Positions 35,802-44,072 of a DNA stretch of 64,000 nt are shown here, one piece after another. The notes below the pieces were generated by a model. It searched no databases. It was not told where the DNA came from and saw only the letters and a list, made by a program, of their open reading frames with translations. The stretch comes from Calothrix parasitica NIES-267. GTDB taxonomy: Bacteria > Cyanobacteriota > Cyanobacteriia > Cyanobacteriales > Nostocaceae. A program made the translations under genes and the position numbers. The stretch spans positions 3,967,796 through 4,031,795 of the forward strand of contig NZ_AP018227.1 of assembly GCF_002368095.1 (NCBI RefSeq), given 5' to 3'. Position 1 is the first letter of the stretch. Every line of letters begins with the position of its first letter.

Positions 35802-37025
35802 ATGGATAATTTAAAGGTATTTCGGGGCATTTTATCATTGCTTATGGCATTTTGGCTGGCATTTAGCAGCTTTTGCTCGCCAGCAGCAGCTTTAACAGAT
35901 GAACAAAAAATTGTATCCCAAGCTTGGCGAATTGTGAATCGGGCTTATTTAGATGACACATTCAACCATCAAAATTGGGCGCAAGTGCGGCAAGAAGCTT
36001 TGAAAGCAAGGCTCAAGGACAGGGATACCGCCTACGAAGCAATTCAAGGCATGCTCAAAACCCTTGATGACCCTTTTACAAGGTTTTTAGACCCCCGACA
36101 GTATCGCAGTCTACAGGTTAATACTTCTGGAGAATTGACAGGTGTTGGACTGCAAATTGCTTTAAACCCCGAAACAGGAAAATTAGAGGTCGTCACCCCA
36201 ATTACAGGTTCCCCTGCGGAAAAAGCAGGAATTCAACCGCGCGATCGCATTATCAAAATTGAAGGTAAACCCACAGAAAATCTGACTCTTGACCAAGCAG
36301 CTTCCTTAATGCGCGGCAGAATTGGAAGCGCTGTAAGCTTAGTTATAGATAGAGACGGAGCCGCTCCCAAAGAAATTTCTATAATCCGCGACCGCATCAC
36401 CTTAAATCCAGTAATTGCTAAATTACAAAAAGATAAACAAAATAATATCGGCTATATTCGCTTGACTCAATTTAACGCTAACGCTCCTTCAGAATTAGCT
36501 CGTGCGGTAAGCGAATTAGAAGAGAAAGGCGCTGATAGATATGTTTTAGACTTACGAAATAATCCCGGTGGTTTACTGCAAGCGGGAATAGAAGTAGCTC
36601 GTTTGTGGTTAGATTCAGGTATTGTGGTCTACACAGTAAACCGACAAGGCATTCAAGGAAACTTTGAATCTTTTGGACCAGCATTAACCCAAGATCCATT
36701 AGTTGTGTTGGTAAATCAAGGAACAGCTAGCGCCAGCGAAATACTAGCAGGTGCGCTACAAGATAACAAACGTGCAACTCTCTTAGGAGAAAAAACCTTT
36801 GGAAAGGGCTTAATTCAATCATTATTTGAATTGTCAGACGGTTCTGGATTAGCGGTAACAATTGCTAAGTACGAAACCCCAAATCATCGAGACATTAATA
36901 AATTAGGGATTACCCCAGATAAAGTAATTTCCTCCGAACCAATAACAATTAATCAGGTAGCGACCTCTGATGATGTTCAATATCAAGCAGCAGTAAAACT
37001 TTTAGAGTCAAAAGTGAACAGTTAG
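35802..37025 (+). CDS. ctpA: C-terminal processing peptidase CtpA
   Basis: 407 residues from the ATG at 35802 (an in-frame TTG at 35772 only adds KVKIES-like residues). In cyanobacteria CtpA removes the C-terminal extension of the photosystem II D1 precursor in the lumen. There is an N-terminal signal segment (GILSLLMAFWLAFSSFCSPA). A PDZ domain is at about 115-190 (GVGLQIALN; GSPAEKAGIQPRDRIIKIEG). The S41 core has YIRLTQFNANAPSELARAV, YVLDLRNNPGGLL and the catalytic Ser/Lys pair in NQGTASASEI (about residue 310-312) and LGEKTFGKGLIQ. Confidence 0.93.
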   Translation: MDNLKVFRGILSLLMAFWLAFSSFCSPAAALTDEQKIVSQAWRIVNRAYLDDTFNHQNWAQVRQEALKARLKDRDTAYEAIQGMLKTLDDPFTRFLDPRQYRSLQVNTSGELTGVGLQIALNPETGKLEVVTPITGSPAEKAGIQPRDRIIKIEGKPTENLTLDQAASLMRGRIGSAVSLVIDRDGAAPKEISIIRDRITLNPVIAKLQKDKQNNIGYIRLTQFNANAPSELARAVSELEEKGADRYVLDLRNNPGGLLQAGIEVARLWLDSGIVVYTVNRQGIQGNFESFGPALTQDPLVVLVNQGTASASEILAGALQDNKRATLLGEKTFGKGLIQSLFELSDGSGLAVTIAKYETPNHRDINKLGITPDKVISSEPITINQVATSDDVQYQAAVKLLESKVNS

Positions 37026-37073
37026 GAGTTAGGAGTAGTAAGTAGTAAGTAGTAAGTAGTAAGTAGCAAGTAA
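37021..37073. repeat. Short tandem repeats GTTAGGA then GTAGTAA
   Basis: GTTAGGA units run into about five GTAGTAA heptamers directly at the ctpA stop codon. A reverse-complement ACTCGTTACTCGCTACTTTC tract at 37125-37145 could pair with part of it and act as a loose hairpin between convergent genes. Confidence 0.8.
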
Positions 37074-37150
37074 ATTCGCAATTCCTTCTTTTTATCGGTT
37101 GCTCAACTTTCCATTCAAACTTGTTACTCGTTACTCGCTACTTTCTACCT

Positions 37151-37840
37151 TCAAAAAAGCGCTTTTTCTGTAAGTAGCTCTGCTAAATCAAGTAATCGTA
37201 AACGGTTGTAAGCATCATCTATCAAACGTTCTCCTCGGAGAAAGCCAGTGTTTGCACCGGGACAAATATATTTGAGTGTTTGAGGAGTGAATTTTTCTAG
37301 TAAAGATTTGATACTTTTAATTTGTCGGTGCCAATGGAAAGTTTTAGATGTTCTTAAAGGGACTGGTTCTGCTTCTCGATTAGGCAATAAATGTCTTCCT
37401 GTAAACAATATTCCTCCATCAGAATTGTGATACAAGCAAGACGAACCGGGGGAATGACCTGGTGTCCAAATTACTTGCGATACTGAATCAATAGTAAATT
37501 TTTCCGTAAAAGCAGTTACCCTTGATTCAGGCAATAAATAAGCAACTTGTTCTTGAATTACAATTTCACAGCCAAAATTTTTCTGGATTTCTTCACTTTT
37601 ACCAATCGCACCTCGATGGCTAATAAACAACCAACGTACACCACCATTATTTTCTAGAAAATCCTGAATATTTTTGTCCCAAGCAGGACAGTCGATGAGA
37701 ATATTGCCTTCATTTCTTAAAATAAAGTAAGAAGTTCCTCCTAAAGTATCTCGATTGGGAGGAAATGCAATTAAAGAGTCCAGAATTTCCTTCGGTGGTT
37801 TGCGTGTATGATTACTTTGCTCTTGAAATGGGGAGCGCAT
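37151..37840 (-). CDS. Metallo-beta-lactamase-fold protein with degenerate metal site
   Basis: 229 residues with the overall MBL order: YFILRNEGNILIDCPAWDKN, then WLFISHRGAIGK where HxHxDH is expected, VIWTPGHSPGSSCLYH (intact third ligand region), and ILFTGRHLLP where the usual Asp ligand (GDxL) is Arg-His. At least three metal ligands are therefore missing or changed, so hydrolysis by the usual two-zinc mechanism is doubtful. The C-terminus ANTGFLRGERLIDDAYNRL is well formed, and the reading frame is clean. Possibly a binding or single-metal variant. Confidence 0.7.
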   Translation of the reverse strand: MRSPFQEQSNHTRKPPKEILDSLIAFPPNRDTLGGTSYFILRNEGNILIDCPAWDKNIQDFLENNGGVRWLFISHRGAIGKSEEIQKNFGCEIVIQEQVAYLLPESRVTAFTEKFTIDSVSQVIWTPGHSPGSSCLYHNSDGGILFTGRHLLPNREAEPVPLRTSKTFHWHRQIKSIKSLLEKFTPQTLKYICPGANTGFLRGERLIDDAYNRLRLLDLAELLTEKALF

Positions 37841-38025
37841 AGGAAAAGAATTTGTTAAGGAGAAAGGTTGTTTGCTTATGGTATGTACGGTAAAAGATAT
37901 TTAATTCAGAGGAGAACTTAAAAACAGTTTCCGCTAAAAATTCGGGTTTACATTCCGTTTTTTAACATTCGCATGCAGTACTAACACTACAGCAAGACAT
38001 TCCCAAAAGAGTAAATGAAAATAAA

Positions 38026-39516
38026 ATGACATTCTGGCTTCTAATTATTTTAGGAATATTCACTTACTATACCCTCAGACGAAATGTTGCGAAAGTGACA
38101 AAAACTCCCCCTTGGCTGTTGTGGTTAGTATTGATGGCACCACCGATAATATGGACTGGTTGGACTATAAGGTATGAAACCCAAGTTCCATCAGGTTTAG
38201 TTTTTGGTTCATTAGCAGTTTGTTTTGTCTTATACTGGGTCTTGTTTAATTGGGGTCGAGTCCCTGTCAAAGATAGAAAAGATAAAGAGCAAAAAGAATC
38301 ATCAGCACCTTCTGATGTAACGCAATCGGCGGCTGTAAATCCTACTGTAGAAGCCTTACCAATGCGTCCTATTGAACCAGGGGAAGAAAGTGAACTTCGT
38401 TCGTGTTTTCCTTGGTCTTTATACTATATTCACAATATTGAATACCGTCCTCAAGCGGTGATTTGCCGGGGTCAGTTAAGAACAGAACCTAAGATTGCCT
38501 ACGAGAAGATAAAAGAAAATATCGAAGCAAAATTTGGCGATCGCTTCATTTTAATTTTTCAAGAAGGTTTCAATGGTAAACCAATATTTTTGTTAGTTCC
38601 CAATCATCAGCGGAACAAAGCAGCAGCAGGAGAAACCGAAAAATTAGCTAAACCGGGGTTAGCTTTATTACTGGTAGGGGCGACTTTGATGACTACTACC
38701 TTAGCCGGAACGAGAATTGCTGGTATTGAATCTAATGAATTATCTTCCAATCCAGCTTTAATATTGCAGGGATTACCTTATGCTTTATCGTTAATGACCA
38801 TTTTAGGTATACATGAAATGGGTCATTACTTGGCAGCAAAGTTTTACAAGATTCGCACTACGCTGCCATATTTTATTCCTATACCTATTTTCTTGGGAAC
38901 ATTTGGTGCATTTATTCAAATGCGTAGCCCCGTACCAAATCGTAAAGCCTTATTTGACGTTAGTATTGCTGGCCCTATTGCTGGTTTTTTAGCAAGTTTA
39001 CCTTTATTAATATGGGGTTTAATTAATTCGGAGATAGTTCCGATAGAAGAGGAAGTACAATTTTTAAATACTGATGCTTTGAATCCGAGCCATTCGATAT
39101 TAATAGCGCTGCTCGCAAAATTGACTTTGGGGACTCAGTTAAGCTCTGGTTTGGCCATGGATTTGCACCCAGTCGCGGTAGCTGGCTTTCTCGGAATAAT
39201 TGTCACGGCGTTAAATTTGATGCCAGTAGGACAACTTGATGGAGGTCATATTGTTCATGCAATGCTTGGTCAGAAAACAGCAATGATTGTTGGACAAGCT
39301 GCTCGTTTATTCCTGCTGTTACTCTCCTTAATTCAATCGGAATATTTGTTTTGGGCAATCTACTTAATATTTGTACGTCTGACAGACGAACCAGCTTTGA
39401 ATGATGTAACTGAACTAGATAATAAACGAGATGCTTTAGGGGTTTTAGCAATTGCGCTGCTAATTTTGATTGTGCTGCCATTACCGCAGACACTTGCGCG
39501 TTTGTTAAATATTTAA
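38026..39516 (+). CDS. Site-2 protease family membrane metalloprotease (EGY1-like)
   Basis: 496 residues. The zinc site is HEMGH at residues 263-267 (GIHEMGHYLAAKFY) with the third ligand in LDGGH at 405-408 (MPVGQLDGGHIVHAML). About eight hydrophobic helices. The soluble N-terminal insert (CRGQLRTEPKIAYEKIKENI; GDRFILIFQEGFNGKPIFLL) is the feature shared with the chloroplast EGY proteases, which act in thylakoid protein turnover. It should cut membrane-embedded substrates. The first helix of this protein lies before the insert. Monocistronic. Confidence 0.9.
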   Translation: MTFWLLIILGIFTYYTLRRNVAKVTKTPPWLLWLVLMAPPIIWTGWTIRYETQVPSGLVFGSLAVCFVLYWVLFNWGRVPVKDRKDKEQKESSAPSDVTQSAAVNPTVEALPMRPIEPGEESELRSCFPWSLYYIHNIEYRPQAVICRGQLRTEPKIAYEKIKENIEAKFGDRFILIFQEGFNGKPIFLLVPNHQRNKAAAGETEKLAKPGLALLLVGATLMTTTLAGTRIAGIESNELSSNPALILQGLPYALSLMTILGIHEMGHYLAAKFYKIRTTLPYFIPIPIFLGTFGAFIQMRSPVPNRKALFDVSIAGPIAGFLASLPLLIWGLINSEIVPIEEEVQFLNTDALNPSHSILIALLAKLTLGTQLSSGLAMDLHPVAVAGFLGIIVTALNLMPVGQLDGGHIVHAMLGQKTAMIVGQAARLFLLLLSLIQSEYLFWAIYLIFVRLTDEPALNDVTELDNKRDALGVLAIALLILIVLPLPQTLARLLNI

Positions 39517-39793
39517 ATGGTGCAGAGTAAGCGGCTTTTAATCTTCAATAATTAATAATGCTGATTTTTAGCCCCCTCTCGTCATATTCCAATAAATCTA
39601 TATTCCAATATTTTTTTTAGTAGTTGTTTGAGATTAAAATAAATTCACATTTTGTGGAAACTATGTTAAATAGTAAATTTTTTACTCTACAAAATGGCTT
39701 TACTTACTATATGATGTATCATTCTATGGTTCATCAATAATTGATTAATAGATGAATCATTAACTATATTTTCGTCAAGGATATAAAATAGGG

Positions 39794-41395
39794 ATGACAC
39801 TGCAAATTCTCTCCACAGTATCAATAGTTTTTGTATTAATCGTTACTATATTGGTATTTCAAATTAAAAGTAGCTTGCATGCTAGCAAAATTGAGCAAGA
39901 AAAATTACTCAAGCTTGTAGAAGCTACAAGTGATTCAAACAAGCAGTTAACTCAAATAGTTACTGAAAATAGTAAAAATCAAACTGAATCTTCTCAAGCT
40001 TTAAAAAGCCAAATTGATAATTTAACTAAGACTACAGAAAAACTTGAAACCCATCTAAATGAATTAGATAAAGCAAATACTCAAACAAGAAACAGCTTAA
40101 CTCAAGCGATAGATACTAACAAAAACCTTTCTCAAGAAAATTTACAAGCGCTTAATTCTAAATTAGAAACATTTTCTTCCGTTTCTAGCAAAGTTGATAA
40201 ATTATCCAGTACTACAGATAAGTTAGAAGCTCATCTAAGTGAATTGGATAAAGCGAGTAATCAAACAAGAGAAAGTCTGACTCAAGCAATCGATAATAGT
40301 AATAACGAATCGAGAGAAAATTTACAAGCGCTCGGTTCCAAATTAGAAGCTGTTGCTTCTGTTTTAGATAAGGTAGATAATTTAACTCAAACTACAGAAA
40401 AGCTAGAAGCTCATCTCAATCAGTTAGATGAAGCAAGAAATCAAACAAGAGAAAATCTGACTCAAGCAATCGATAATAGTAATAACGAATCGAGAGAAAA
40501 TTTACAAGCGCTCGGTTCCAAGTTAGAAGCTGTTGCTTCTGTTTTAGATAAGGTAGATAATTTAACTCAAACTACAGAAAAGCTAGAAGCTCATCTCAAT
40601 CAGTTAGATGAAGCGAACAATCAAACAAGAGAAAATCTGACCCAAGCAATCGATAGTAGTAACAAACTTTCTCAAGAAAATTTACAAGCACTCAGTTCCA
40701 AGTTAGAAGCTGTTGCTTCTGTTTTGGATAAGGTGGATAATTTAACTCAAACTACAGAAAAACTCGAAGCTCACCTGAGTAAATTAGATAAGTCAAATAC
40801 TCAAACCAGAGAAAGTTTGACCAAAACTATAGAAGACAATAATAAACTTTCTCAAAAAAACTTAAAAGCATTTAGTGAAAAATTAGAAACAGTTTCTTCT
40901 ATTCCAGGTAAGGTTGAGAATTTTGCTAAGACTACAGAGAAACTTGAGAAGCATCTAACTCAATTAGATAAAGCCAATACTCATACTAGAGAAAGCCTTA
41001 CTAAAACTATAGAAGGTAATAGTCAGACACAAAGAGAATTACAAGCACTGAGTGAAAAATTAGAAGCTGTTTCTTCTATTCCGGGTCAAGTCGAGAACTT
41101 AACTAAAACCACAGAAAAGCTGGAAAAAAATATTGCTCAACTAGATAAAGCGAATACACAATCTAGCCAGAACCCCAAACAAGGGGAGATAGATGCACAA
41201 CTAAATAATCAACAAGAACAGTTGAAAACTGTTGTTGAAAAATTAGCAGGATTTGAGACAATGAAAACTCAAATTGATGATGTTGCTAAAACAGTAACTA
41301 AACTTGAGAGTAAGTCAAATCAATCAGCATCAGCTAAAACTTCGAGGAGCAGAGCTAATAAGACTACTAGCAAGAAAAATACACCAACGCAGTAA
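39794..41395 (+). CDS. Membrane-anchored coiled-coil protein with 60-residue repeats
   Basis: 533 residues. An N-terminal membrane helix (LQILSTVSIVFVLIVTILVF) is followed by a long Q/N/T/E/K-rich coiled coil with about seven copies of a unit of about 60 residues (LTQTTEKLEAHLNQLDEA...NQTRENLTQAID...SRENLQALGSKLEAVASVLDKVDN, split). Two copies, at about 40321-40500 and 40501-40680, are almost identical in DNA, so the array has expanded recently. The C-terminus is basic (SRSRANKTTSKKN). It resembles the signalling or filament-forming coiled coils of filamentous cyanobacteria, but no known domain (HAMP, MCP signalling) is seen. Confidence 0.7.
   Translation: MTLQILSTVSIVFVLIVTILVFQIKSSLHASKIEQEKLLKLVEATSDSNKQLTQIVTENSKNQTESSQALKSQIDNLTKTTEKLETHLNELDKANTQTRNSLTQAIDTNKNLSQENLQALNSKLETFSSVSSKVDKLSSTTDKLEAHLSELDKASNQTRESLTQAIDNSNNESRENLQALGSKLEAVASVLDKVDNLTQTTEKLEAHLNQLDEARNQTRENLTQAIDNSNNESRENLQALGSKLEAVASVLDKVDNLTQTTEKLEAHLNQLDEANNQTRENLTQAIDSSNKLSQENLQALSSKLEAVASVLDKVDNLTQTTEKLEAHLSKLDKSNTQTRESLTKTIEDNNKLSQKNLKAFSEKLETVSSIPGKVENFAKTTEKLEKHLTQLDKANTHTRESLTKTIEGNSQTQRELQALSEKLEAVSSIPGQVENLTKTTEKLEKNIAQLDKANTQSSQNPKQGEIDAQLNNQQEQLKTVVEKLAGFETMKTQIDDVAKTVTKLESKSNQSASAKTSRSRANKTTSKKNTPTQ
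40141..41160 (+). repeat. 180-bp tandem repeat array inside the coiled-coil gene
   Basis: The motif AATTTACAAGCGCTCGGTTC recurs at exact 180-bp spacing (at 40141 in diverged form, 40321, 40501, 40681), then as diverged copies near 40861 and 41041. The central copies differ by only a few bases. Sixty residues is not a multiple of seven, so a simple heptad coiled coil would have a break in each unit. Confidence 0.85.
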
Positions 41396-41417
41396 TAATT
41401 GAAGCGTACATTCTGAA

Positions 41418-41442
41418 AGAGACGTAGCACTGCTACGTCTCT
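41418..41442. repeat. Dispersed palindrome, GAGACGTAGCA family
   Basis: AGAGACGTAGCA-C-TGCTACGTCTCT, a 12-bp perfect stem, between the convergent coiled-coil and cpcS genes. It is the same element as at 23884 and 48289, with the centre base C instead of G. Confidence 0.7.
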
Positions 41443-41487
41443 ACATTAGTAATTTGTATTTCTATTCGGCGATGCTTGAATTCTGAA

Positions 41488-42057
41488 TTATGATGCAGTG
41501 TTAGTTGCTGCATCGTTTGTTTTTGCAGCAGCGGAAGTTCCACCCATGCGAATCTCGGAAGTGAAAGAGGCCATACTGAAACCTCCGAAGCGCTTGAGGA
41601 TACCAACACGCATGCGTAAATTTGGACTTGCGAACCATAAACGTTCTTCAGACCACATGGTTTCGTATTCTGTAGTTAAAGTAAGCGCATCGTCGCTGCC
41701 CATTTTATAACTTCCAGCGACGGGGGTTTTTTCTGCATAACCCATTTCTCGCAGTAACTTACCTTCTAGGGGATTATCTGGGTTCGGTATTGCAACTAAA
41801 ACTGTAGAACCCTCGTGTTTTTCTTTATCCCATTCCATTGTGCCGTTCCAAGTTACCCTAGCACCACAATTCCCACTACTAGGTTCAAATTTATGTTGCT
41901 CGCACAATTTAATAACTTCAGGATGGTCAGCGGCTAAAGTTTCGATAACTATATCTGATTTACCACCTTCAGATTGTTTAAAAGCCAAATGATGACTGCT
42001 GCGATGAGAAAACCACTTACCGGCACTTAATTCAAAAAATTCTTCAATATTCATCAA
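41488..42057 (-). CDS. cpcS: Phycobiliprotein chromophore lyase, CpcS type
   Basis: 189 residues, lipocalin-like CpcS/CpeS fold. These lyases attach phycocyanobilin to Cys-82/84-type sites of phycocyanin, allophycocyanin and related proteins. The sequence [20 protein letters not shown] at the start, then [36 protein letters not shown] and [15 protein letters not shown] are diagnostic of the group. The last 14 residues ([14 protein letters not shown]) are a low-complexity tail. The start may be the first or second Met. It lies 79 bp after the NblB-like gene on the same strand, suggesting an operon for phycobilisome care. Confidence 0.85.
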   Translation of the reverse strand: MMNIEEFFELSAGKWFSHRSSHHLAFKQSEGGKSDIVIETLAADHPEVIKLCEQHKFEPSSGNCGARVTWNGTMEWDKEKHEGSTVLVAIPNPDNPLEGKLLREMGYAEKTPVAGSYKMGSDDALTLTTEYETMWSEERLWFASPNLRMRVGILKRFGGFSMASFTSEIRMGGTSAAAKTNDAATNTAS

Positions 42058-42136
42058 TCAAATTACCTGATTTCAAAATTTTTATAATCTCGCTTTTAAC
42101 TATATTGGTATGATTGCTGTCGGAAATATTAGGTTA

Positions 42137-42820
42137 TTATCCCACTTGATTGTTCGCTTGTTCAAGTTTTGACAGAGAAATTTTCGCCGATTCACTGACA
42201 TGTTCGTGATTATCTTTTTCTAAATACTTTAAAGCTGAAATACTTTTATCACTGGGAAGATGACCTAAAGCTTCTGCTAAACGCTGACGCACTAACCAAT
42301 CATCCGATTGAGCAAAACGCAGAATTTTATCTACAGATTCGATATCTTTGATTTCTCCTAAAGCAGCTATCGCAGCTTGTTGAATCACAATCTCTTCACT
42401 TTCGAGAGCTTTGTAAAGTACTTCCTTAGCCCGATTATCTTTTAAATTACCAAGCGCTACAGCTGCACTAAAACGCACCAGCCAATCAGTATCTTCGTAA
42501 AATGCTCGCGACAGGGGTTCTAAAGCTCTAACATCGCCCAGGTATCCTAAAGCACCCGCAGCATCGGCTCTGATGCCATAATCTTTATCAGCTTGAAGTG
42601 TTTCAACTAAAATCGGGTAGCAATCCGGTGTTTGTTTAATCCCTAAAGCAAATATTGCCATCGAACGCAGCTGTAGAGATTCATCATCAAGGACTTTTTT
42701 AATTAAAGGAACTGCATCTTCTGCGGGGACATCTCTCAAAGAAGCAAGAGCGACCATCCTGTCTCTCAATGAAGAGCTTTCCAGTTGACTAGTAATTTCT
42801 TGTAAACTTGAATCTGCCAT
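42137..42820 (-). CDS. HEAT-repeat protein of the NblB/phycocyanobilin lyase-like family
   Basis: 227 residues, five or six PBS-lyase/HEAT repeats of about 31 residues (MAIFALGIKQTPDCYPILVE; DAAGALGYLGDVRALEPLSR; SAAVALGNLKDNRAKEVLYK; AAIAALGEIKDIESVDKIL; RLAEALGHLPSDKSISALKY). The length and N-terminus fit NblB, which helps detach chromophores or dismantle phycobilisomes under starvation. CpcE/CpcF lyase subunits are the alternative, but those usually sit next to cpcBA genes, which are absent here. It shares a strand with cpcS, 79 bp upstream of it. Confidence 0.65.
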   Translation of the reverse strand: MADSSLQEITSQLESSSLRDRMVALASLRDVPAEDAVPLIKKVLDDESLQLRSMAIFALGIKQTPDCYPILVETLQADKDYGIRADAAGALGYLGDVRALEPLSRAFYEDTDWLVRFSAAVALGNLKDNRAKEVLYKALESEEIVIQQAAIAALGEIKDIESVDKILRFAQSDDWLVRQRLAEALGHLPSDKSISALKYLEKDNHEHVSESAKISLSKLEQANNQVG

Positions 42821-42890
42821 TTGATTAAATTTGAATATAGTTACTAATAGTTACATTTCTATAAGTAACATTACCGCTGGCTAACATGCA

Positions 42891-43454
42891 TTAGCCCGAT
42901 GGCAGGTTTTTGTAATGATTCTCTATTAGCCATACCAATACAATACCAGTAATTGCAGCACTTGCAGCCCAACCTAGCCCATTAGAGATACTTCCACGAC
43001 CAATCTTGCAAGTAGCTGCACATGCATAAGAACCTAGCGCACCCCTGAACGCTCCACTTAAAGCGCTAGCAAATATCCACCAAAAACCATATCGAAAGTG
43101 ATGACGCAGCACCAACCATTGAGCAAATCCGAACACTGCAAAATTAATCGGTTGACGAACAAGATTTAACCAAAATACTCCCCAAAGTCCGCCTACAGAT
43201 GTAAGAAAATCAACTACAGGATTAAAAATATCCCGAGTAAATATCATTAAAAAAATACCTAATATCCAACCGAAACCGCTTATAGGTATCCACCAAACAG
43301 CAGATTTAATGTAACGTTGTAAAACCACCCACTGAGCAATTCCAACGACAAAACCACTCGCAATTAATTCCCAGAAAAAATCAGTAGGTGCAGCCATATA
43401 GCCAATAAAAAAACCAGCCGCACCAGTTGCTATAATCCAGTTTAAAAACAACAT
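42891..43454 (-). CDS. Membrane protein of unknown function
   Basis: 187 residues with about five hydrophobic helices and an internal repeat of (A)QWxVLRxxxxxxxWWI: IAQWVVLQRYIKSAVWWIPI and FAQWLVLRHHFRYGFWWIFA. This repeat pattern is common in a cyanobacterial membrane family of unknown role. It is encoded on the same strand as the NblB-like gene, 71 bp upstream of it, so perhaps co-transcribed. Confidence 0.6.
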   Translation of the reverse strand: MLFLNWIIATGAAGFFIGYMAAPTDFFWELIASGFVVGIAQWVVLQRYIKSAVWWIPISGFGWILGIFLMIFTRDIFNPVVDFLTSVGGLWGVFWLNLVRQPINFAVFGFAQWLVLRHHFRYGFWWIFASALSGAFRGALGSYACAATCKIGRGSISNGLGWAASAAITGIVLVWLIENHYKNLPSG

Positions 43455-43562
43455 TATTTGTGATTAGAGGAATGGGAAAGGGGAAAGAGAAAACAAGGAT
43501 AAAAATAGTCTGGTGATTATAATAAAATACTTCAGTTAGCTATCTAATTTAAAAGAAACTAA

Positions 43563-43915
43563 TCTAATATAATATATAAAATTACTAACTCGGTTGCTTT
43601 TGACTTGTATTTAAACAGGTATTATAAATTCAAACCCCAGCAAGTTTCAGGTTATTCCCAAGCACAATTTGTAGTAAGTGCTTCTGGAGCCGTGATGAGT
43701 TTAATTAGTGTTTCTATTGCTATATTTTATGCGATTGCTTAAAACATAAAGTTAACATTGCCTCTCAACATTTACGAAGATTTTTGCTGATAATTCTGCT
43801 GCAAACAATATTTGATTTAACTACACCTCACATTAGTTTTATTGGTCATATTTCTGGGGCAATTATTGGCTGTTTGGTTGGGATGATTATCAAACATGAT
43901 TTGAAATTAGATTAG
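43563..43915 (+). pseudogene. Rhomboid protease remnant
   Basis: Frame 1 (43563-43742) has no start codon and reads ...FDLYLNRYYKFKPQQVSGYSQ, then AQFVVSASGAVMSLISVS, with the rhomboid nucleophile region (SASGA, Ser codon at 43683; canonical GASG) and a TAA at 43740. Frame 2 (43742-43915) continues HLRRFLLIILLQTIFDL and FIGHISGAIIGCLVG with the catalytic His region, ending in TAG. One frameshift near 43740 and a missing 5' half make this a pseudogene of a rhomboid intramembrane serine protease. Confidence 0.75.
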
Positions 43916-44072
43916 GAGATACTTTTGAGAGAATGCTATAAGCTTTTTCAGATTCAATTAACATCATATACATCTATTAGCTACTAACTCCTAATTATTA
44001 ACTAATAAAAAATTACAAATTTAAGTAATTCCTAACTTCCAACTTATAACTTCTTTCTTTCCATACCTCTTC

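Noticed and set aside
39794-41395. Chemoreceptor annotation for the coiled-coil repeat protein
   Set aside because: No HAMP or conserved signalling hairpin is visible; the coil is made of simple tandem repeats.
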